From Heterotrichella gracilis (taxonomy: Eukaryota > Sar > Xanthophyceae > Tribonematales > Xanthonemataceae): a DNA stretch of 64,000 nt. This document shows, piece by piece, positions 8,410 through 16,983 of the stretch (positions are counted from its first letter, which is position 1; every line of letters begins with the position of its first letter). Where the stretch lies: assembly GCA_032358255.1 (NCBI GenBank), contig JAULBX010028048.1, positions 51,763 to 115,762 on the forward strand. The letters are read 5' to 3'. A program made the translations under genes and the position numbers. Below the pieces are notes generated by a model, which had not been told where the DNA came from, searched no databases, and saw only the letters and a list, made by a program, of their open reading frames with translations.

Positions 8410-9040
8410 TTTGTTGCGCACTCATTGTCTGTTTTAAAGAAGCCATAATTTCAAATACTAAATATAGAAAAATTGTGAATGTAATAGTTACAGCAAAAGT
8501 TTCTTTATAACAATTCTCATTAAAAACAGAGCTCAGCATTTGTTTTGCGAGATGAAAAGGATCAGAAACAATATCCCAGCTATTGAAACGCAAATATCTG
8601 CCCAAATAAATACCATAAGAACTTGAGAGCATGATAAAAAATTTTAAACCGCTGGTTATCCACCTTGAGTTAAAAAGCGCATTTGAAATAACAAGCAAAC
8701 GATTAACGCTTAAAATAAAAAAGACCATTCCTAAAAAAGCAAAACTCAAAATTAAGATCAGATCCAACCACATGGGTGCCGCTATTCTTTCGCGCAAATG
8801 AAAAAGATCGGTCAGAATGTAAGGCGCGTTGGGTAAGAACAAAATAGTGGTACCAATTATAAGAATCTGTAATAATTTATGCTGGTCCTGTTTATAGATC
8901 TTTATGAGAAAGTATGGTATAAATGCCAGAAATAAATTCCAAATTAAAAAGATGTAAGATAATTGATCTGTTCTTATAATTCTTGCAAAAAGCAATAGCA
9001 AACAGAAACAAAATAACTTTAAAAGATTACCTGCTCGCAT
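8396..9040 (-). CDS. DUF1361 family membrane protein
   Basis: Multi-pass membrane protein with about six hydrophobic segments. The region WNLFLAFIPYFLIK and FLPNAPYILTDLFHLRER matches the DUF1361 family, in which a PNAPYILTDL-type motif is conserved. SSSYGIYLGRYLRFNSWDI is another family block. Function is unknown. Its start overlaps the upstream DUF4173 gene by 14 nt and its end overlaps dgkA by 14 nt, so the three are translationally linked. Confidence 0.8.
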   Translation of the reverse strand: MRAGNLLKLFCFCLLLLFARIIRTDQLSYIFLIWNLFLAFIPYFLIKIYKQDQHKLLQILIIGTTILFLPNAPYILTDLFHLRERIAAPMWLDLILILSFAFLGMVFFILSVNRLLVISNALFNSRWITSGLKFFIMLSSSYGIYLGRYLRFNSWDIVSDPFHLAKQMLSSVFNENCYKETFAVTITFTIFLYLVFEIMASLKQTMSAQQNELS

Positions 9041-10934
9041 AATATCCTCCTTCTACAACTTTAAATGATAAACGATGTTCTTTAATGAATTGTTTTTGTT
9101 CGTCATAAACGCTTGTTAATTGTAATACTTTTAAAGAAGGATGATCGTTCAGCTTCAAAAGATCTTCATTGCTAATAGATGGAAGCGCTATGAATTCTAA
9201 TTTATCAAGTAATTTAAAACACCTAAAATCCCTTTCGCCATCAAAATAACTCAGCACGGTAAACTTCTTTAATTTCTTATTAAAGATAATGTTCTTTAAA
9301 CGTGGGCCGGAAAAATTGCTCACAGTTAATTCTTCAAGATCTTTGAAGAAAGCAATTTGTTCAAAATCGATTGTTGGATTTCCTAAAGTTAAAACCTTCA
9401 AACTCTTAAGTCTGGTGAGGTTCTTCAACTCTACATTCCAGTTATAATCTAAAGCTAAATTTGTAATTATTCCGTCCTTGAACTGTTGATCCATCCGTTC
9501 CATAATAGCTTTATCGCGTAAATTAAAACTTTGCCAGGTCTCCCCTTTCTCTTCTAAAATAAAATTATAAATACGGGTTGAAAGATTTTTGAATTCATAT
9601 TGTTTTTGAAAATCAACTGTCTCGTTAAACAGACTTTCTCTTTTTTCTTTAAAGAATAATTGCGTCAGATCAGGCAAATTAGCATTTGATAAATTAACCA
9701 AATAGCCTTTATCTAATGCCTTAAAACTTTTAGCGTTAGAAATATTATAATCAGAGATCAATTTATCCCAGTTAACAATAGAACAAAGTCCTAAAATTAA
9801 GAACCAGGCTTCAAAATTTTGTCTAACCAAATACCAGGCGCTTTTAGTTTGGTTGATCTTTAAGAATGTAAATAATAAACCCACTAAACTTAATCCTAAA
9901 AACACATACACACCAATACGTAAATAGGTTAATTGAAATTCGGCTACGTACCAGGAATTTCTTACCATGGCAGATATAACCATTACCGCGCTCTGAAGAA
10001 TCCAGAAATACACCAATAGTTTTAGCGTTTTAGATTGTTTATTAAAATTAAGATCACCTTTAAAGAACCACATTATTAACCCAACTGCTATAATAATAGA
10101 GAATACCAAACTCCACACTGCGTTATGCACGAAGTCTGAAAGATAAACTCCCTTTGGTAATTCGTGAGTACCCAATAAATTGGTGAGGTCTAAAGCATTT
10201 ACTAAAACCAACATCACATTTAATATTCCAAAAAGTGCAAGAGCTATTACGGTGTTGTTGCTGATCTCTTTTACTTCTGTGCTTTCTGTTGTAGTGTTTT
10301 CAAGCGTACGGTTAAATTTTATATCCCACTCTGAAAATGCTTTTACTTCTTTATAATAGATCAAGCCATATAAAACTAAAAAGCCCCAAACAGCAAAAAG
10401 ACACCAGCCAATACTGATCCAGCTTAGATCGATGTTCTTTGTAAAATCTTTAAATAAAGGATTGGCCTGTTGGTATAATGCAAAGAAAACAATTGCTATT
10501 ACCAAAGCAATGAAAATACCAAAGTATATTTTACGACTCTTCTTTTTTTCTGCAGCTACATTTTGTTTCCTTAAATTAATATAGTCTATTATTACAAAAG
10601 CAACAGAAGACACCACCGACCCGATACTAAAAGCCAGGTTAACAATTATGGAATTCTTGTAATTAAAACTCTTGCCCGAAAAAACGAAGAGCGAAAGAAC
10701 GCATGCAAACACAGATAAATTACTATTGCAATAAAACACGGCAAAGCCACACAGGTTAGTAACTGCCGCATAATACCACCATTGCCGTTTCTTAATATTT
10801 TCAGGATTAAAATAAGCTACTAAAGAAGTTACCAAACCGGTAAACAATAAATAGTTTATGCCGGTAGCTTGTTTGTAAAACAAGATGCTGAAAATAATTG
10901 CCGAGGCAATCAGTAACCAATCGTTTCTTTTCAT
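9027..10934 (-). CDS. DUF4173/DUF4153 membrane protein with C-terminal repeat-like region
   Basis: Large membrane protein (635 residues). The first ~410 residues carry about ten hydrophobic segments; the stretch LTYLRIGVYVFLGLSLVGLLFTFLKI resembles the DUF4173 family core. The last ~200 residues are soluble. Within them, repeated short units such as LKNLTRLKSLKVLTLGNPTI, FKDLEELTVSNFSG and HPSLKVLQLTSV look like degenerate leucine-rich repeats. Members of this family often sit beside regulators and other membrane proteins, as here. Molecular function is unknown. It is 2 nt from the gene upstream, suggesting an operon. Confidence 0.75.
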   Translation of the reverse strand: MKRNDWLLIASAIIFSILFYKQATGINYLLFTGLVTSLVAYFNPENIKKRQWWYYAAVTNLCGFAVFYCNSNLSVFACVLSLFVFSGKSFNYKNSIIVNLAFSIGSVVSSVAFVIIDYINLRKQNVAAEKKKSRKIYFGIFIALVIAIVFFALYQQANPLFKDFTKNIDLSWISIGWCLFAVWGFLVLYGLIYYKEVKAFSEWDIKFNRTLENTTTESTEVKEISNNTVIALALFGILNVMLVLVNALDLTNLLGTHELPKGVYLSDFVHNAVWSLVFSIIIAVGLIMWFFKGDLNFNKQSKTLKLLVYFWILQSAVMVISAMVRNSWYVAEFQLTYLRIGVYVFLGLSLVGLLFTFLKINQTKSAWYLVRQNFEAWFLILGLCSIVNWDKLISDYNISNAKSFKALDKGYLVNLSNANLPDLTQLFFKEKRESLFNETVDFQKQYEFKNLSTRIYNFILEEKGETWQSFNLRDKAIMERMDQQFKDGIITNLALDYNWNVELKNLTRLKSLKVLTLGNPTIDFEQIAFFKDLEELTVSNFSGPRLKNIIFNKKLKKFTVLSYFDGERDFRCFKLLDKLEFIALPSISNEDLLKLNDHPSLKVLQLTSVYDEQKQFIKEHRLSFKVVEGGYYASR

Positions 10935-10936
10935 TT

Positions 10937-11638
10937 TTATTTTTTTAATTTATTTGATAAATACATTGAATAAGCAACAGGAAAAAGCATTAAGAAAAAA
11001 CCAATAAGAAATAAAGGGTAATTAAATTCTGTGGGCACATAGGTATCAACTTCAGAAAACAAATTCTTATCGGAGCCGATAGACCAACAATCGCCTTTAA
11101 TATAACAAAGGTAATCCCACATAAAAGAAACAATGCAAACAACTGCACCTGAAATTAAAAGCAACCAGAACGGACGTCCCACTTTATAATTTGGTTGTTC
11201 ATCTACTTTATAAATTATAAATACCGAACCAACGATCATTAATAAAGATAACAAGCAGGGCGCCCAAACCGGACCAACCCAGGGCACAGGAATTAAAAAT
11301 AAAATATCCCAGGTGTTTAATGCTTGCGGCCAACCCAAACACACATATAAGAACACATAATAAAAAATATCCCAGATAGCAAAAGCCAAAACAAAATAAG
11401 CAAAACGCTGCAGTTTATTTTTGCCGGCCATAATGCCGCAACCAACGAGCATAATTATTGTAGCTATCTCGCGGAAGAATTCTACCTTGGCAACAAAGGG
11501 CGAGATCTGTTTTAAAGGAAATTCAAAACCGCCTTTGTAGTACAATTCACGCAGGTAAACAACTACTGCGCTTTCCATAAAGCCCATGGCAATTGCAAAT
11601 AAGCAAACCCATGTAATTAGTTTTTTTGTTGTATGCAT
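10937..11638 (-). CDS. Conserved multi-pass membrane protein, unknown function
   Basis: 233 residues with about six hydrophobic segments. I do not assign a family. Recognisable features are an N-terminal MGFMESAVVVYLRELYY block, a middle FAIWDIFYYVFLYVCLGWP stretch and PVPWVGPVWAPCL; these charged and aromatic residues within membrane segments suggest a specific conserved family. It sits 1 nt after the upstream stop and 2 nt before the DUF4173 gene, inside a tight membrane-protein operon. Confidence 0.65.
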   Translation of the reverse strand: MHTTKKLITWVCLFAIAMGFMESAVVVYLRELYYKGGFEFPLKQISPFVAKVEFFREIATIIMLVGCGIMAGKNKLQRFAYFVLAFAIWDIFYYVFLYVCLGWPQALNTWDILFLIPVPWVGPVWAPCLLSLLMIVGSVFIIYKVDEQPNYKVGRPFWLLLISGAVVCIVSFMWDYLCYIKGDCWSIGSDKNLFSEVDTYVPTEFNYPLFLIGFFLMLFPVAYSMYLSNKLKK

Positions 11639-11639
11639 A

Positions 11640-12110
11640 TTAATTTATTTTATATTTTGATCTTTCTAGCTGACCTATTTTTTTGAAAACGAAATACAAA
11701 GGAAAAAACCCTATCAAACCAAAAGAGCAATCTATTAATTGATGAAAGAATGGAATACCCCGAATTGGTCCGCAAATAAAAGCCAAAAGAAATACAGCAC
11801 CGCAGGCTGTCATGGCCACAATTAAATTGGCTTTATATCGAACTGGATCAATATAAACCGGGACAAAAAATAGGGCAATAATAATGTGCGCAAAAGCCAG
11901 CCAATCGGTACCGTATAAAACTACATCAGGGGTTTGTTGTACAGCATCGTAAACTGTTTCTATCCATCGGGCTAACGCATCCGGAAAAGAATTTTTGTGT
12001 GCAATCAAAAAATCCATTTCTGTTCTTAATGGAAAAGCTGTAATACCGCTAAGAATAAGTAACACAACAAATACTGTTATGGCAGTTCTTATTTTAGTTA
12101 CATCCTTCAT
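11640..12110 (-). CDS. Small four-TM membrane protein, unknown function
   Basis: 156 residues, about four hydrophobic segments (near residues 12-27, 68-86, 98-116, 128-145). No family recognised. The loop between the first two segments contains WIETVYDAVQQTPDVVLYGTDWLAFAH, with a conserved-looking acidic and aromatic composition. It overlaps the end of the upstream gene by 17 nt, so translation is probably coupled, and lies 1 nt from the next gene. Confidence 0.6.
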   Translation of the reverse strand: MKDVTKIRTAITVFVVLLILSGITAFPLRTEMDFLIAHKNSFPDALARWIETVYDAVQQTPDVVLYGTDWLAFAHIIIALFFVPVYIDPVRYKANLIVAMTACGAVFLLAFICGPIRGIPFFHQLIDCSFGLIGFFPLYFVFKKIGQLERSKYKIN

Positions 12111-13209
12111 AATTATTTTCTTTTAAATAAATATTCAGTTCTTGTTTTGGATAATATTGTTTGGCGATCCTGTCTTCCGGCTTTTTATCGAAGATATACA
12201 GCCAGGCTAAGAACAACCATTCTAAAGGTTTCATAAATACGTAAAGTACATTAGCGAATCTCTTGTGTTTAGACCACTCATTAACCGGAATGTTGCAGGC
12301 ATCGTATGACCCTCTTATGATCTTGTGCATTTTTGGCGTGTACTCTTCCAACCAATTCTCAAAAGCGTTTGCAACCAGTAGTTGCCTGTTAACCACAATA
12401 CGTTCGTTTGCCCTTACACCAAAACGGGTTGGTTTTACTAATTTTTTATTTCCGTTAGCAGCAATAGAACATAAATAGTGACCGCCTCCGCATGAACAAT
12501 CCTGGTACTTAGATAATAAGTAACCACAGCTTTCGGTAAACTGTGTAATAACAGAATCGGGTTGCTGACCAACTAAAAACAAAGCAGCTTGTATAATTAG
12601 TAATAATGGCGCTATTAATACAACTACAAAACCTAAATGATTTTGATAAATAGAATTGTAAAAAGCGTTGATAATATTAGATGTAGCGGTACCCTGTTTC
12701 TCTAAATACTCCTTCAGGTATTTGTTTAAGCGATTGATCTCTTTTAGCAAATAAAAGAAACAAAAGAATGGTGACAGAAATAATAAATTAATTCCCGGGA
12801 AAATTACGGCCGGTGCCATCGGCGCAAAATGCACACAAATGGCAAGACAAAATATCAGTCCGAGTACCATCATGCTTGCAACCACTGTTATTAAGATGGG
12901 TGAAAGTTGTTTTTTTAAATGTCGTGAAGCTGTATAAGCAAGCACAAATAAGATCCAAAGTGTGTAAGCAGTTGTAAGGCTCTCGTTTTGAAAAGGATGT
13001 TCTTCGCATTTATTGTTAGTTATTGCTATACCTATACCGGGAGCTATATATATGAATAAAATTTCTGCAATAAATTTGAGCACTGTACCTGCTGCGATCT
13101 TGCCACCTGCAACTCTGGGTTTGATTATATCCATTACTGCAAAAAACAGTAACACTAACGATGCTACAACTAGTAGACATATTCCAATTATACTTAAAGC
13201 GCTTTGCAT
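12094..13209 (-). CDS. DUF6688-like membrane protein
   Basis: 371 residues. The N-terminal half holds about six hydrophobic segments. The C-terminal half is soluble and distinctive: QDCSCGGGHYLCSIAANG, a Cys-rich cluster, then RANERIVVNRQLLVANAFENWLEEYTP and SYDACNIPVNEW, followed by a last hydrophobic segment and KKPEDRIAKQYYP. I tentatively place it with the DUF6688 family from this Cys-rich C-terminal block; that name is from memory. Function is unknown. It lies 25 nt downstream of the winged-helix regulator gene and overlaps the next gene. Confidence 0.6.
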   Translation of the reverse strand: MQSALSIIGICLLVVASLVLLFFAVMDIIKPRVAGGKIAAGTVLKFIAEILFIYIAPGIGIAITNNKCEEHPFQNESLTTAYTLWILFVLAYTASRHLKKQLSPILITVVASMMVLGLIFCLAICVHFAPMAPAVIFPGINLLFLSPFFCFFYLLKEINRLNKYLKEYLEKQGTATSNIINAFYNSIYQNHLGFVVVLIAPLLLIIQAALFLVGQQPDSVITQFTESCGYLLSKYQDCSCGGGHYLCSIAANGNKKLVKPTRFGVRANERIVVNRQLLVANAFENWLEEYTPKMHKIIRGSYDACNIPVNEWSKHKRFANVLYVFMKPLEWLFLAWLYIFDKKPEDRIAKQYYPKQELNIYLKENNYEGCN

Positions 13210-13234
13210 TTCAAAGTAATTTTTTAAATTTTTT

Positions 13235-13537
13235 TTAATCCAGTTTCTTAATTAATTTCTCAAGTGCATCTAAATGGTCTTCAAAAGCTTTTACACCAAT
13301 TTTAGTGGCGCTATAAGTAGTTGAAGTTTTCTTTCCAATAAATTCTTTTTTAATATGCACAAATCCTTCTTTTTCTAGAGCGGCTGCATGGCTTGCCAAA
13401 TTACCATCGGTAACCTGCAACAGATCTTTAAGTGAGTTAAAATCTACTTTATCGTTCACCATCAAAACGCTCATAATACCAAGCCTCACCCTACTCTCGA
13501 AGGCTTTGTGAAGTTTATGTATATTAGGATTGATCAT
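13235..13537 (-). CDS. Small winged-helix transcriptional regulator
   Basis: 100-residue DNA-binding protein. It reads as a single winged-helix domain: LHKAFESRVRLGIMSVLM, then the recognition helix region LLQVTDGNLASHAAALEKEGFV, then a wing KEFIGKKTSTTYSATKIG and a C-terminal helix. This is the ArsR/MarR-like HTH_34-type group frequent in Bacteroidota, usually paired with membrane proteins. It lies between a 212-residue membrane protein gene upstream and the DUF6688-like gene downstream, all on the same strand, so it probably regulates its own operon (inference). Confidence 0.85.
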   Translation of the reverse strand: MINPNIHKLHKAFESRVRLGIMSVLMVNDKVDFNSLKDLLQVTDGNLASHAAALEKEGFVHIKKEFIGKKTSTTYSATKIGVKAFEDHLDALEKLIKKLD

Positions 13538-13560
13538 TTTATTTCAGTCGTTAGTTGCTA

Positions 13561-13593
13561 GTCTTAAGTCCTTAGTCTTGTGTCTTAAGTCCT
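13561..13593. repeat. Short direct repeat GTCTTAAGTCCT x2
   Basis: Two exact 12-bp copies of GTCTTAAGTCCT at 13561-13572 and 13582-13593, 21 bp apart, with AGTCTTG in between. The second copy reaches into the stop codon of the membrane protein gene ending at 13592. Nothing in it looks like an operator dyad. Confidence 0.5.
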
Positions 13594-14230
13594 ATTTCCT
13601 TTCGTATTTAAACCACATAATAGTACCATAAATAATATGCAATATACCAAAGCCAATTGCCCAAAAAATTAAACTATAACCTAAATAAAAACAAGAAATA
13701 AGACCGAGTAAAACCTCCAGGCAGCCCAGGTAACGGATGTCGTGCAATGTATACTTACTGGCGTTAATAAGTGCAAGACCATAAAAAATAAGCATAGCAG
13801 GGCCAACTAAAATAACATAACCCCTACCATGATATAGCATAGCTATACAAAACAAACCACCTGCAGCAAGGGGAATTAACATGTTTATTAATAATTGAAT
13901 TGCCGTGTGATCAAATAATTTTTGACCGTTCTTTTTTGCCTTACGGGCAGTTAAAATAAAAGCCGTTATCAAGGAAGCAATTAATACACCGGCACAGATA
14001 ACTATACATGTAAGTAATGTAACATTATAAAAAGAATCATACGAGAAATCATCGCTATAATAGCGGCTTGCAAACATATGTATTGACCTATGTCCCAGGT
14101 AAGCGCCAATTAAAGCATATACTCCGGCAAAAATTCCCGACAGTCCGCTTAACGACAAAAAGCGGTTAGATTGTTTCATTAACTGCCTAATATCTTTTAG
14201 GGCTTCCAGATGTTCCTTTTGATTTTCCAT
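13592..14230 (-). CDS. Membrane protein upstream of the HTH regulator, unknown function
   Basis: 212 residues. A cytoplasmic start with a helix (EALKDIRQLMKQSNRFLSLSG) is followed by about six hydrophobic segments. The pattern LKDIRQLMxxSxRFLSLSGxSGI is typical of a membrane protein group in Bacteroidota that is found next to small winged-helix regulators, though I cannot name its function. It is the first gene of the reverse-strand run ending at the diacylglycerol kinase gene; the next gene is 54 nt away. Upstream lies a 273-bp intergenic region with a large imperfect palindrome. Confidence 0.65.
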   Translation of the reverse strand: MENQKEHLEALKDIRQLMKQSNRFLSLSGLSGIFAGVYALIGAYLGHRSIHMFASRYYSDDFSYDSFYNVTLLTCIVICAGVLIASLITAFILTARKAKKNGQKLFDHTAIQLLINMLIPLAAGGLFCIAMLYHGRGYVILVGPAMLIFYGLALINASKYTLHDIRYLGCLEVLLGLISCFYLGYSLIFWAIGFGILHIIYGTIMWFKYERK

Positions 14231-14313
14231 GTTAAAGCACTTTGAGATACAAAGTTAAATATAAAATTGATACTCCCAACTAATTTTTGAAAATTTTAAC
14301 AATAAGATTGATT

Positions 14314-14392
14314 CTACGAATACGAATCATTACTAATTTACCAATCCAGCTTGTTACAATTAGTAAATTCGTGCCAAATTCGTAATTCGTAG
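14314..14392. repeat. Large imperfect palindrome in intergenic region
   Basis: Outer arms CTACGAATACGAAT (14314-14327) and ATTCGTAATTCGTAG (14378-14392) are reverse complements apart from one extra base. Inner arms TTACTAATT (14330-14338) and AATTAGTAA (14358-14366) are perfect. Together they could form a cruciform or long hairpin between divergent genes. No T-run follows, so it is not an evident terminator. The rest of the 14231-14503 gap shows nothing else I can name. Confidence 0.6.
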
Positions 14393-14503
14393 TTGCAAAT
14401 CAATGTTCTATAAGTTCCTAATATCCTCTTGTTAATATAAAATACCGCCTCCCCCTCTTTCCCTTTCAAAGTAAACCTATTTTTAAATAAAATTCATACA
14501 AGC

Positions 14504-15682
14504 ATGAGCGATATTGCCCATTTTTTTAGTCCGGTTGATACCAGTAACATTTTAAACAACTATAATTTAAAAGAGACCCAAATGGGTAATCTGTTTACTA
14601 TTTATAGCGAGCAGGATAATTTTCCGGACCTTGAAGAAATTGATATTGCTTTAATTGGGGTTTGCGAGGACAGGAACTCTGAAAATAACGAGGGCTGCAA
14701 ACTAGCGCCGGATGCGGTGCGCGAATTCTTATATAAACTTTACGATACAGGTTTTTCTTCTAAGGTGGCCGATCTTGGAAATATAAACGCAGGCCATACT
14801 ACTGAAGATACTTTTTTTGCACTACGAAGCACCGTAGATAATTTGATCCGCAAGAATATCATCCCTGTTATTATTGGCGGTTCGCAGGACTTAACATACG
14901 CGCAGTTTCTTGGTTACAAAGATCTTGAACAAACCATTAACGTTACAGCTGTTGACAGTATGTTTGACCTTGGTAATCCTGATGAAGATATCACCAACAA
15001 TTCTTATCTAGGAAAAATTATTCTGCACCAACCTAATTATCTTTTCAATTACAGTAACATTGGTTATCAAACGTATTTAGTAGATCAGAATAGTTTGCAA
15101 ATGATGAACCGTTTGTATTTTGATGTTTACCGTTTAGGGCAGATCCGCGATAAAATAGAAGATGCAGAACCTATCATTCGTCAGTCTGACATGGTTACTT
15201 TTGACATCTCGTCTATAAAACACTCTGATGCACCTGCAAACCCAAATGCATCGCCAAATGGTTTTTATGCGGAAGAAGCGTGCCAGATAATGCGCTATGC
15301 AGGCATGAACGATAAATTATCATCTGTTGGTATTTACGAGCTAAACCCTAAGCTCGACGAGAATGGAAAAACAGCGCATCTTGCCGCGCAAATGATCTGG
15401 TGTTTTTTTGATGGATTTTATAACCGCAAAAATGATTTTCCTAGCCGTACTAATCCAGATTACATTCGTTTTCACGTAGTACTGCAAGATGATAAATACG
15501 AAATTAATTTTTACAAGAGTAAAAAAAGCGATCGCTGGTGGATGGAGATCCCATATCCACCCCATAAAGACCTAAAATTTGAACGTCATACTCTTATACC
15601 GTGTAGTTATAAAGACTATGAACTGGCCATCAGTAATGAGATCCCTGACAGGTGGTGGCAAACCTACCAGAAGTTAAGCTAA
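14504..15682 (+). CDS. Arginase/formimidoylglutamase-fold protein lacking metal ligands
   Basis: Ureohydrolase-fold protein of 392 residues. The fold is recognisable from ALIGVCEDRN near residue 50, PVIIGGSQDLTYAQF at 121-135, VTAVDSMFDLG at 148-157 and VTFDISSIKHSDAP at 231-244. True arginases carry GGDHS, DAHxD and SxDxDxxDP at these places to hold two manganese ions. Here the first His is Gln, the second His is Met, and the second Asp of the third motif is Ser, so a dinuclear Mn site and hydrolase activity are unlikely. Similar GGSQDLTY proteins occur across Bacteroidota and are often annotated formimidoylglutamase; a non-catalytic role seems more likely. It stands alone on the forward strand. 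Confidence 0.8.
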   Translation: MSDIAHFFSPVDTSNILNNYNLKETQMGNLFTIYSEQDNFPDLEEIDIALIGVCEDRNSENNEGCKLAPDAVREFLYKLYDTGFSSKVADLGNINAGHTTEDTFFALRSTVDNLIRKNIIPVIIGGSQDLTYAQFLGYKDLEQTINVTAVDSMFDLGNPDEDITNNSYLGKIILHQPNYLFNYSNIGYQTYLVDQNSLQMMNRLYFDVYRLGQIRDKIEDAEPIIRQSDMVTFDISSIKHSDAPANPNASPNGFYAEEACQIMRYAGMNDKLSSVGIYELNPKLDENGKTAHLAAQMIWCFFDGFYNRKNDFPSRTNPDYIRFHVVLQDDKYEINFYKSKKSDRWWMEIPYPPHKDLKFERHTLIPCSYKDYELAISNEIPDRWWQTYQKLS

Positions 15683-15781
15683 ATAAGCTCAGTTTAAAAA
15701 AGTAACTTTTGATCTTCTTTATTGTTAAATAGATTTGTTTCTATCAAGGATTATTTTATCTTTAATTAAGATTTCAAATTG

Positions 15782-16936
15782 ATGGTTGAGGAACAAGAAA
15801 TTAACCTTTTAGAAGAATTAAATAGTTTATCAAAAATTCATTTCTTAAAACCAGATGATGTTGATGCTATTATGGAAGACTTTGCAAAACGTATTTTGCT
15901 TTGTTTACGAATAGAAAGAATGAATGTATGGCTTTTTAATCAGGATCATTCTGCTTTAATTTCGATTGGAGAATATGACACCCGCACGAAACAATTTTCA
16001 AAAAACAATATATTATTAAAAAAAGATTACCCTACTTATTTTAAAGCTCTGGTCGCCAATGAGATCATTATTGCAGAAGATATTCGAACACATCCATTTA
16101 CCAAAGAGTTTAGTAAGGACTACGCTATATTGAATGACATTTATACTTTACTGGACATCCCTTTAAGAATTTCGGGCGAATTGGTTGGTGTGATGTGTTA
16201 TGAGAAAACTTCCAACCAAAAACAATTTACCAACGAAGAAGTTAAGTTCTGTTTAAGTGTTTCGTTTGTAATGGCATCAAATTTAGAGAGCCGTAAGCGA
16301 AGAGCAGTACAAGAAAAACTCGAAAAAGCTTTACAGGAAAAAAATCTTTTACTAAAAGAGATCAACCACAGAGTTAAAAATAATTTTTCGATCTTAATAA
16401 GTTTAATGCGTTTAAAAAAGACGCGTGTTAAGACTGACGAATCAAGGTCACTATTAGAAGAGTACGAAAATCGTATTTTTTCTATGCTCAAGATCCACGA
16501 TATGCTTGAGAAGAACAATCAGTATTCTAAGCTTAATATTTCAGATTACCTCAAAGAATTGATTGTTGAATTTAGGGTGACTTACCCTCAGATCAATCAC
16601 AATTTTAAAGTTGATATTCATTATTTTGATTTTTTGATCTCAACAAAAAAAGCCATTCACCTTGGCCTCATTGTATCAGAAATACTTCTTAATTCAATAA
16701 AATACGCTTCTTCTAAAACTAAAAATTACGAAGTATTGATCCAATTAAAGCAAATTTCAGAGCGGGGCATCGAATTAAAGATCGGTGACAACGGGACCGG
16801 ATTTGATTTTGAAGAACTAAGTGCGAAACACACACTAGGACTTGACCTTATTAAAGAATTAGCAGCATCTCTGGAAATGGACGCCAAGTTTCCGATCAAG
16901 GATAATAGTTACTATACTTTTGATTTTTCAATATAA
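15782..16936 (+). CDS. Soluble GAF-domain sensor histidine kinase (HisKA_2 type)
   Basis: Cytoplasmic sensor kinase of 384 residues. No transmembrane segment is present. A GAF domain spans about residues 20-170. The phosphoacceptor His is in LLKEINHRVKNNFS (about residue 196), the HWE/HisKA_2 form, and the ATPase domain follows with LGLIVSEILLNSIKYA (N box), IGDNGTGFDFEEL (G1) and LGLDLIKEL (G2). No response regulator gene is adjacent, so its partner and signal are unknown. The frame also allows a TTG one codon earlier (15779); the ATG at 15782 is the natural start. A terminator follows directly. Confidence 0.88.
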   Translation: MVEEQEINLLEELNSLSKIHFLKPDDVDAIMEDFAKRILLCLRIERMNVWLFNQDHSALISIGEYDTRTKQFSKNNILLKKDYPTYFKALVANEIIIAEDIRTHPFTKEFSKDYAILNDIYTLLDIPLRISGELVGVMCYEKTSNQKQFTNEEVKFCLSVSFVMASNLESRKRRAVQEKLEKALQEKNLLLKEINHRVKNNFSILISLMRLKKTRVKTDESRSLLEEYENRIFSMLKIHDMLEKNNQYSKLNISDYLKELIVEFRVTYPQINHNFKVDIHYFDFLISTKKAIHLGLIVSEILLNSIKYASSKTKNYEVLIQLKQISERGIELKIGDNGTGFDFEELSAKHTLGLDLIKELAASLEMDAKFPIKDNSYYTFDFSI

Positions 16937-16940
16937 AAAA

Positions 16941-16961
16941 AGCGGATCAAATTGATCTGCT
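16941..16961. terminator. Rho-independent terminator between convergent genes
   Basis: Stem AGCGGATC (16941-16948) with GATCTGCT (16954-16961), one G-T pair, 5-nt loop, flanked by A-run and T-run. It serves the histidine kinase gene and probably the convergent permease gene. Confidence 0.8.
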
Positions 16962-16983
16962 TTTTTTGTTTAAAGAATTTATT

